A stretch of DNA of 12,058 nt from an uncultured Rikenella sp. (GTDB lineage Bacteria; Bacteroidota; Bacteroidia; Bacteroidales; Rikenellaceae). Positions within the stretch are counted from its first letter, which is position 1, and each line of letters opens with the position of its first letter. Below the pieces are notes generated by a model. It did no database searches. It had not been told where the DNA came from and worked only from the letters and a program-made list of their open reading frames with translations. The position numbers and the translations under genes were made by a program. The stretch is taken from positions 1 to 12,058 of the forward strand of contig NZ_CAJTMN010000064.1 of the NCBI RefSeq assembly GCF_910577125.1. The letters are read 5' to 3'. Below are positions 7,288-12,058 of this stretch, piece by piece.

Positions 7288-8658
7288 TCACTCCGCCCGG
7301 AACTCCAGACGCGCGCCCCGGACAGCCTCGTCGATCCGCCCCGAATCGTAGACATGCGCCCCATTGACGAACGTGTGGCGCACCCGTGCCGAGAATCTCA
7401 CCCCCTCGAACGGTGACCAGCCGCATTTGTAGCGTATCCGCTCCTCCTCCGGCCCCTCCGCCTCGCGAGTCACTCGCCACGGCGCGTTCAGCTCCACGAT
7501 CGCGATGTCCGCGAAATACCCCTTCCGCAGGAAACCCCGCTCCCGAATCCGGAACAGTCGTGCCGGTGCATGACACATCCGCTCCACCACCTCCGGTATC
7601 GTAAAAATCCCGTCTCCGGCCAGCGTCAGCATCGCCGGCAGCGAGTGCTGCACCAGCGGCCCTCCCGACGGAGCCTCGAGGTACGGACGCTGCTTCTCGC
7701 TCAGCAGGTGCGGCGCGTGATCCGTCGCCACCACATCCACCCCTCCGCTCCGCACCGCCGCCCGCAACGCCTCCCGATCCGCGATCGACTTCACCGCCGG
7801 ATTCCACTTGATCCGCGTCCCCCGCTCCGCATAGTCCGCCGCCGAAAACCACAGATGGTGCACACACACCTCGTTCGTGATCCGCTTCTCCTCCAGCGGT
7901 TTACTCGTCTCGAACAGTTCCAGCTCCCGCGCCGTGCTCAGGTGCAACACATGGAGCCGCCCTCCGTACCGGTGCGCCAGCTCGACGGCATGCGCCGTCG
8001 AGCGGTAGCACGCCTCCGCACTCCGGATGAAAGGGTGCATCGCTACCGGAATCTCTCCGCCGAACGCCGCTGTGGCCGCCGCCAGATTGGCCCTGACCGT
8101 CGCCTCGTCCTCGCAGTGCGTCGCTACGAGCGTCGGCGACAGCCGGAAGATATCTCCCAGCGTCTGTTCGTTGTCCACCAGCATATTGCCCGTCGACGAG
8201 CCCATGAAGACCTTCACCCCGCAGTTCCGCGCCGGATCGAGCTGCTCCACTTCCGCCAGATTCTCGTTCGTCGCCCCTAAGTAGAACGAGTAGTTGACCG
8301 CCGAGACCTCCGCCGCCCGGGCGTATTTCTCTTCCAGGAGGTCGATCGTCACCGCCGGCGGCCGCGTGTTCGGCATCTCCATGTAAGAGGTCACCCCTCC
8401 CGCCGCCGCCGCGCGCGATTCGGTGAGGATATCCGCCTTCTCCGTCAGCCCCGGCTCCCGAAAATGAACCTGATCGTCGATCACCCCCGGTATCACCAGC
8501 GCCCCTGCCGCATCCAGCACCTCCGTCGCACCGTCCCGCACCGCCGCCGGACACTCCGGCCCTCGTCCGACGTCTGCGATCCGCTCCCCTTCGATCGCCA
8601 GCCACCCCTCGAAAAGCTCCCCTTCGTTGCAAATCCGCGCGTTCGTAATGAGTATCAT
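7288..8658 (-). CDS. pyrC: dihydroorotase
   Basis: A 456-residue amidohydrolase that cyclises N-carbamoyl-aspartate to dihydroorotate, step three of pyrimidine synthesis, in the cytoplasm. Motifs seen are IPGVIDDQVHFREPG (56-70), GVKVFMGSSTGNM with candidate metal-bridging carboxylated lysine K149, H181 in THCED, H239 in LHVLHLSTARE, and D313 in ATDHAPH. The first histidine of the usual HxH metal motif is replaced by glutamine (Q63, V64, H65); I believe this is usual in Bacteroidetes homologues, but that is memory. It starts at ATG, 27 bases after the polyprenyl synthase stop, so the two are probably cotranscribed. The downstream FISUMP fragment begins in the same frame right after the stop. 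A related amidohydrolase is possible but less likely. Confidence 0.93.
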   Translation of the reverse strand: MILITNARICNEGELFEGWLAIEGERIADVGRGPECPAAVRDGATEVLDAAGALVIPGVIDDQVHFREPGLTEKADILTESRAAAAGGVTSYMEMPNTRPPAVTIDLLEEKYARAAEVSAVNYSFYLGATNENLAEVEQLDPARNCGVKVFMGSSTGNMLVDNEQTLGDIFRLSPTLVATHCEDEATVRANLAAATAAFGGEIPVAMHPFIRSAEACYRSTAHAVELAHRYGGRLHVLHLSTARELELFETSKPLEEKRITNEVCVHHLWFSAADYAERGTRIKWNPAVKSIADREALRAAVRSGGVDVVATDHAPHLLSEKQRPYLEAPSGGPLVQHSLPAMLTLAGDGIFTIPEVVERMCHAPARLFRIRERGFLRKGYFADIAIVELNAPWRVTREAEGPEEERIRYKCGWSPFEGVRFSARVRHTFVNGAHVYDSGRIDEAVRGARLEFRAE

Positions 8659-8685
8659 GATTTTGTAAACTTTTGGAATCGAGTC

Positions 8686-9687
8686 TCAGAAAGTTCGTCC
8701 GACCACATAGTCCGCATAGGCCACCAAAGCCCGCCGCACCGGCGTCTCCGGATAGGCCTCCAGCAACCCCACCGCCTCCGCGTGGTACCGCCTCATCACC
8801 CCCGCCGCATAGGCCGGCCCGTCGCTCTGCGCCACGAAGTCCCGCAGCCACGCTACCGACGCGCTCCGTTCCCCCGCCCGTCGCAGATGTTTTAGCACCA
8901 GCCGCCGCGTCGAAGCCGGGACGCCCTCCAGCGCCCGGATCAGCGGCAGGGTCATCTTCCGCTCCCGCAGGTCGTTGCAGAGCACTTTTCCCGTCTTCAG
9001 CGGATCGCCGTTGGCCGAGAAACCGAAGTCGAGCAGGTCGTCCTGAATCTGGAACGCCAGCCCCAGCAGCTCGCCGAAACGGTACATCCTCCGCACCTCC
9101 TCCGCCTGCGGGTCGTCGCCGCAGGCGGCCAGCGCGCCGCACTCCGCCGCCGCGGCCAGCAGGGCCGCCGTCTTGTGGCGGATGATCTCCGTGTAGACCG
9201 CCTCTGTCGTGTCCATCCGCCGGGCATGTTCCATCTGCATCAGCTCTCCGTCCACGATCAGTTCGATGGCCCGCGTCGCCGACAGCATCGCCCCGTAGCT
9301 TCCCGCCCGTGCCGCCTGCCCCAGCCCCTTCGAGAAGAGGTAGTCTCCCGTCAGCACCGCCGATTTCGACCGCAGGAGCGCCCCCGGCGTCCATTCGCCG
9401 CGCCGCACGTATGCCTCGTCGATCACGTCGTCGTGCACGAGGGTCGACCAGTGGATCATCTCGATCAGCACCGCTGCCGCCAGCGCTTTCGGGTGGCCGT
9501 TCTCGCCGTGGAGCGCCGCTGTCAGCAGCGTCAGCAGCGGCCGCATCTGTTTCCCTCCGCTCCGCAGGATGTCGCGGGTGATGGGACGCATGAACGGCTC
9601 TTCCGACCGCGTCGCCGCGTCGAGCCGTTGGCGGAAAGCCTCGAATGCGGCCTCTACCGGAGCGATGATTTCGTCTAAGTGCGCCAT
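8686..9687 (-). CDS. trans-polyprenyl diphosphate synthase, long-chain type
   Basis: This 333-residue all-helical enzyme adds isopentenyl units to an allylic diphosphate. It has GGKQMRP (44-50) for substrate binding, the first aspartate-rich motif DDVID (86-90) and the second DDLLD (216-220), both intact. The residues four and five places before the first motif are the small T82 and S81, rather than bulky aromatics, which in this family suggests a long chain such as the side chain of menaquinone. It starts at ATG, 45 bases after dtd, and is followed closely by pyrC. Product length cannot be read from sequence; ispB-like heptaprenyl to decaprenyl synthase is the likely class. Confidence 0.93.
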   Translation of the reverse strand: MAHLDEIIAPVEAAFEAFRQRLDAATRSEEPFMRPITRDILRSGGKQMRPLLTLLTAALHGENGHPKALAAAVLIEMIHWSTLVHDDVIDEAYVRRGEWTPGALLRSKSAVLTGDYLFSKGLGQAARAGSYGAMLSATRAIELIVDGELMQMEHARRMDTTEAVYTEIIRHKTAALLAAAAECGALAACGDDPQAEEVRRMYRFGELLGLAFQIQDDLLDFGFSANGDPLKTGKVLCNDLRERKMTLPLIRALEGVPASTRRLVLKHLRRAGERSASVAWLRDFVAQSDGPAYAAGVMRRYHAEAVGLLEAYPETPVRRALVAYADYVVGRTF

Positions 9688-9732
9688 GGCGTGTGGGTTT
9701 TTGTGGTATGGGCGGGCAGAGAAGAGGGGCGC

Positions 9733-10185
9733 TCACTCCCAAGCCCGGGTGTCGATGGCGATGGTCACCGGCCCGTCGTTGGTCAGCGCGACCTGCATGT
9801 CCGCCCCGAACCGCCCCGTGGCTACCGGTCGTCCTAGCTCTTCGCGGAGCCCTTCGACGAAGAAGCGGTAGAGCGGTTCCGCCTCCTCCGGCCGTGCCGC
9901 TGCGACGAACGATGGCCGGTTCCCCTTCCGGGTCGAGGCGTAGAGCGTGAACTGGCTCACCACCAGCGCCTCGCCGCCCGTGTCGAGCAGCGACCGGTTC
10001 ATGGCCTGCGCCTCGTCGGCGAAGATGCGCAACCGCGCGATCTTCGCCGCTAATCGGGTGGCGTCGTCGACCGTGTCGCCACCGGTCACGCCCAACAAAA
10101 TCAGCAATCCGGCTCCGATCCGTGCGATCGGGGTGCCGTCTACGGTGACGGAGGCGTCGGCGACTCGTTGTATCAGGGCTCGCAT
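9733..10185 (-). CDS. dtd: D-aminoacyl-tRNA deacylase
   Basis: A 150-residue protein that hydrolyses D-aminoacyl-tRNA, and glycine mischarged on tRNA-Ala, to keep D-amino acids out of translation. The N terminus MRALIQRV, the SQFTLYA motif (77-83) and NDGPVT (136-141), containing the Gly-cisPro pair G138-P139, are the family hallmarks, and the length is normal. I chose ATG at 10183-10185 because it gives the standard N terminus; a TTG three codons upstream is unlikely. The start lies just beyond a minus-strand terminator hairpin, so the gene probably has its own promoter or depends on read-through. The polyprenyl synthase follows 45 bases later. Confidence 0.95.
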   Translation of the reverse strand: MRALIQRVADASVTVDGTPIARIGAGLLILLGVTGGDTVDDATRLAAKIARLRIFADEAQAMNRSLLDTGGEALVVSQFTLYASTRKGNRPSFVAAARPEEAEPLYRFFVEGLREELGRPVATGRFGADMQVALTNDGPVTIAIDTRAWE

Positions 10186-10192
10186 GGGAAGC

Positions 10193-10214
10193 AAAAGGCC
10201 TCGTCTCCGAGGCC
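10193..10214 (-). terminator. intrinsic terminator before dtd
   Basis: On the minus strand GGCCTCG-GAGA-CGAGGCC (10214 down to 10197) is followed by TTTT (10196-10193). It lies seven bases after the stop of the GH20-like gene and eight bases before the dtd start. It should end most transcripts of the upstream gene, or act as a partial attenuator for dtd. Confidence 0.7.
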
Positions 10215-10221
10215 GGAATGG

Positions 10222-11217
10222 TTAAGATTCGATAATGACCAGCTCGACTTCCAGCATCGAAGCGAGGCTGGAGATAAATTCCAGGTAACGCATGTCGGTG
10301 TTCGGCGACAGCGTTCCGATGCAGATCTTGTTCGGGTGCATCGCCTCGATGCAGTCTTCGATGGCCGCCCGCACGAGCCGCATCCCCTCGACCGAGAAGA
10401 CCGAGTGGCCGAACGCTTCGGTGAACGGTTTGTTCTCGTGCAGCAGCTCCAGCGTCGGAATCACTTCGATGCGGCTGCGTTTGGCGGTCGCGGCCAGCTG
10501 CTCCAGCTGCCGGGTGTTGTAGTATCCGTCTGCCGAGTAGAGCCGGTCGGTCAGCCTGGCCGCCTCTAACGACGGACACTGCATCCGCCACTTGTCGGAG
10601 CTCACCAGCATGAGGTAGACTTCGCCCGATTTGGTGCTGAGCTGTTTCAGAACGGTCTCCAGCTCGTCTACCGTCCGCATGGCGGTCGCCGCATCCGCCA
10701 CCGCCTCGCGCTTGGGCTGCGGCTTGTGCCGAGCTCCCCAGTCGACCCGCGTCCCGGCCGGAAAGTACCGCCGTCCGGCTTCGTCCCGCTCGAGCATCCC
10801 CTGCAATGCGGCGATCGCGTTTTGCAGCGATGTCTCGCTGGTGAATGCGACTGTCACCCGCTTGGCCCGCACGTCGATCTGCCAGGCATCGCCCCCCTTT
10901 GCTCCCGGTATTGCCGCGACTTTGACGAACGAGATCCGGTTCCGGGCCTTGTGAAAGGCGTTCGAAGCCGCCACCCCCTCCGATCGGAGCCACTTGGCCA
11001 TTTCGGTCGAGACGCTGCGGTGTTCGAAGTCGGTGGAGATGAAAACGGTGTTGTCGAGGCGGAAGTTCCGGGCGCCGAACAGCGCGAGGAAACGGCCTTT
11101 TTTCGGCTGGGCGTCGGCCGCGAGCACCGTGCCTGCCAGCACGAAAAGCCAGCAGAGCCGGCGGAGCAGGCGCCGTGTTCCGGAAAAACGGTCGATTATC
11201 TTGCTCGGGAGATTCAT
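10222..11217 (-). CDS. secreted GH20-like protein, probable pseudoenzyme
   Basis: A 331-residue protein with a Sec signal peptide: basic N terminus, hydrophobic stretch at about 21-33 and a likely cut after ADA at 36. Residues 50-160 resemble the N-terminal accessory domain of GH20 beta-hexosaminidases (the VTVAFTSETSLQNAIAALQG segment). Residues 180-331 look like the first part of the GH20 barrel, with YYNTRQLEQLAATAKRSRIE (232-251) followed by VIPTLELL. Where active GH20 enzymes have the catalytic Asp-Glu pair this protein reads ICIGTLSPN (298-306), and the barrel ends early, so catalysis by the normal mechanism is unlikely. The family call rests on pattern memory, not a search. It starts at the only suitable ATG, four bases from a -7-like box, suggesting a very short or absent leader. 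Confidence 0.6.
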   Translation of the reverse strand: MNLPSKIIDRFSGTRRLLRRLCWLFVLAGTVLAADAQPKKGRFLALFGARNFRLDNTVFISTDFEHRSVSTEMAKWLRSEGVAASNAFHKARNRISFVKVAAIPGAKGGDAWQIDVRAKRVTVAFTSETSLQNAIAALQGMLERDEAGRRYFPAGTRVDWGARHKPQPKREAVADAATAMRTVDELETVLKQLSTKSGEVYLMLVSSDKWRMQCPSLEAARLTDRLYSADGYYNTRQLEQLAATAKRSRIEVIPTLELLHENKPFTEAFGHSVFSVEGMRLVRAAIEDCIEAMHPNKICIGTLSPNTDMRYLEFISSLASMLEVELVIIES

Positions 11218-11221
11218 TTTC

Positions 11222-11251
11222 CAAAGATACGGAAAATTTCCGCTATCTTTA
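11222..11251. promoter_or_regulatory. divergent promoter region with dyad
   Basis: Between the divergent GH20-like and mannosyltransferase genes lies the dyad AAAGATA-CGGAAA-A-TTTCCG-C-TATCTTT (11223-11250). Its minus-strand half contains TATCTTTG (11229 down to 11222), a match to the Bacteroidetes -7 box TAnnTTTG; the plus-strand half has TATCTTTA (11244-11251). Two back-to-back promoters or an operator covering both are plausible. I could not find good -33 TTTG boxes, so the call is tentative. Confidence 0.45.
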
Positions 11252-11277
11252 TCGTCCTATCCAGATGCTGTACAGGG

Positions 11278-12006
11278 ATGAAAAAGGTAGTCATTCTTCC
11301 GACCTATAACGAGATCGAGAATATCGGGCCGATGATCGAGCGGGTGTTCGGTCTGCCGGAGCCGTTCGACCTGCTGGTGATCGACGACGGTTCGCCGGAC
11401 GGAACGGCGGGGGCGGTGCGTGAGGCGATGGGGCGGGAGGAGTATGCCGGCCGGATTCATCTGATCGAACGGGCGGGGAAACAGGGGCTGGGGACGGCTT
11501 ATATCGCGGGTTTCCGGTGGGCGCTGGAGCGGGGCTACGACTATGTGTTCGAGATGGACTGCGACTTTTCGCACGACCCGGCGGATCTGGTGCGGCTCTG
11601 GCGGGCCTGTGCGGACGAGGGGGCGGATGTGGCGATCGGCTCCCGGTATGTGACGGGGGTGAATGTCATCAACTGGCCGATCGGGCGGGTGATCATGTCG
11701 TACTATGCGTCGGCTTACGTGCGGCGGGTGCTGGGGATTCCGGTGCGGGACTGCACGGCGGGATTCGTCTGTTTCCGGGCGGAGGTGCTCCGGGCGATCG
11801 ACTTCGACCGGATCCGGATGCGGGGGTACGGGTTTCAGATCGAAATGAAGTATTCGGCCTGGAAGCTGGGCTTCCGGATCGTGGAGGTGCCGATCATCTT
11901 TACGGATCGGACGCGGGGGAGCTCGAAGATGAGCAGCGGGATCTTCGGCGAGGCTTTCTGGGGGGTCTTGAAGATGCGTTTCCGCCGCATTCGGCGGGCG
12001 GACTGA
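11278..12006 (+). CDS. polyprenol-phosphate mannosyltransferase (DPM1-type GT2)
   Basis: A 242-residue family-2 glycosyltransferase that moves a sugar, by family usually mannose from GDP-mannose, onto a polyprenyl phosphate at the inner membrane. Seen are LPTYNEIENI (7-16), VIDDGSPDGT (34-43), the metal-binding MDCD (93-96) in the place of the usual DAD, IGSRYVTG (120-127), GYGFQIEM (183-190) and the C-terminal DRTRGSSKMS (210-219). No membrane segment follows, as in soluble DPM1 proteins. The ATG at 11278 is chosen because the motifs begin at once and the longer open frame overlaps the divergent gene. The donor sugar cannot be settled from sequence. Codon use is very GC-rich like its neighbours. 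Confidence 0.9.
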   Translation: MKKVVILPTYNEIENIGPMIERVFGLPEPFDLLVIDDGSPDGTAGAVREAMGREEYAGRIHLIERAGKQGLGTAYIAGFRWALERGYDYVFEMDCDFSHDPADLVRLWRACADEGADVAIGSRYVTGVNVINWPIGRVIMSYYASAYVRRVLGIPVRDCTAGFVCFRAEVLRAIDFDRIRMRGYGFQIEMKYSAWKLGFRIVEVPIIFTDRTRGSSKMSSGIFGEAFWGVLKMRFRRIRRAD

Positions 12007-12028
12007 GAGTAGGGCGAGGAGTTGGGCC

Positions 12029-12058
12029 GAGGCTGCCGCAGCGATGCGTGAGCATCGC
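12029..12058 (+). repeat. GAGGyTGCy header with hairpin, copy 6
   Basis: GAGGCTGCC (12029-12037) plus GCA is followed by GCGATGC-GTGA-GCATCGC (12041-12058). The first 16 bases from 12029 match 4531 onward, but the hairpin arms are different. It begins 23 bases after the mannosyltransferase stop, and the repeat probably continues beyond the window. Confidence 0.6.

Noticed and set aside
7901..11224. 1107-codon minus-strand open frame across dtd, the polyprenyl synthase and the GH20-like gene
   Set aside because: It is an out-of-frame reading of four well-supported genes and is Arg/Gly/Ala-rich nonsense.
10726..11277. N-terminal extension of the mannosyltransferase to 10726
   Set aside because: The extension overlaps the divergent GH20-like gene and the promoter dyad and has no family similarity; the conserved GT2 motif begins right after ATG 11278.

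Overview
The window looks like chromosomal DNA of a GC-rich Bacteroidales bacterium. RpoC is of the Bacteroidetes type, start sites lack clear Shine-Dalgarno sequences, TAnnTTTG-like -7 boxes are present, and a FISUMP-type C-terminal domain occurs. A Rikenellaceae member (Alistipes-like) is my best guess, from general resemblance only.

Layout. (1) 1-4500: a short leader, complete rpoC on the + strand, and a very strong intrinsic terminator. (2) 4501-6475: about 2 kb with no credible protein gene, packed with palindromic repeats. It holds five roughly 76-bp nested palindromes (four +, one inverted), three copies of a ~30-bp GC-rich block whose only clear differences are compensatory, two tandem ~277-nt elements with the same predicted fold but different stem sequences, and a short GAGGyTGCy header followed by variable-arm hairpins. 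The header recurs at the very end of the window. (3) 6476-7287, - strand: three incomplete copies of the C-terminal end of a FISUMP-like protein. Their differences fall almost entirely on codon positions 1 and 2 of NNC/NNT codons, the pattern left by a diversity-generating retroelement (DGR). No reverse transcriptase or template repeat is visible here. (4) 7288-11217, - strand: dihydroorotase, a long-chain trans-polyprenyl diphosphate synthase, D-aminoacyl-tRNA deacylase, and a secreted protein resembling a catalytically dead GH20 hexosaminidase. A small terminator separates the last gene from dtd. (5) 11278-12006, + strand: a DPM1-type polyprenol-phosphate mannosyltransferase, divergent from the GH20-like gene across a 60-bp promoter region with a dyad.

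The dtd, polyprenyl synthase and pyrC genes are housekeeping and closely spaced, so they are probably one transcript running into the FISUMP remnants. The polyprenyl synthase and the mannosyltransferase both concern isoprenoid lipids (quinone side chains, lipid-linked sugar donor), but nothing in the sequence ties them together.

The most interesting parts are the palindrome array, where arms change but pairing is kept and G-U wobbles point to a + strand transcript, and the FISUMP copies with DGR-like variation that are interrupted by the same kind of hairpins.
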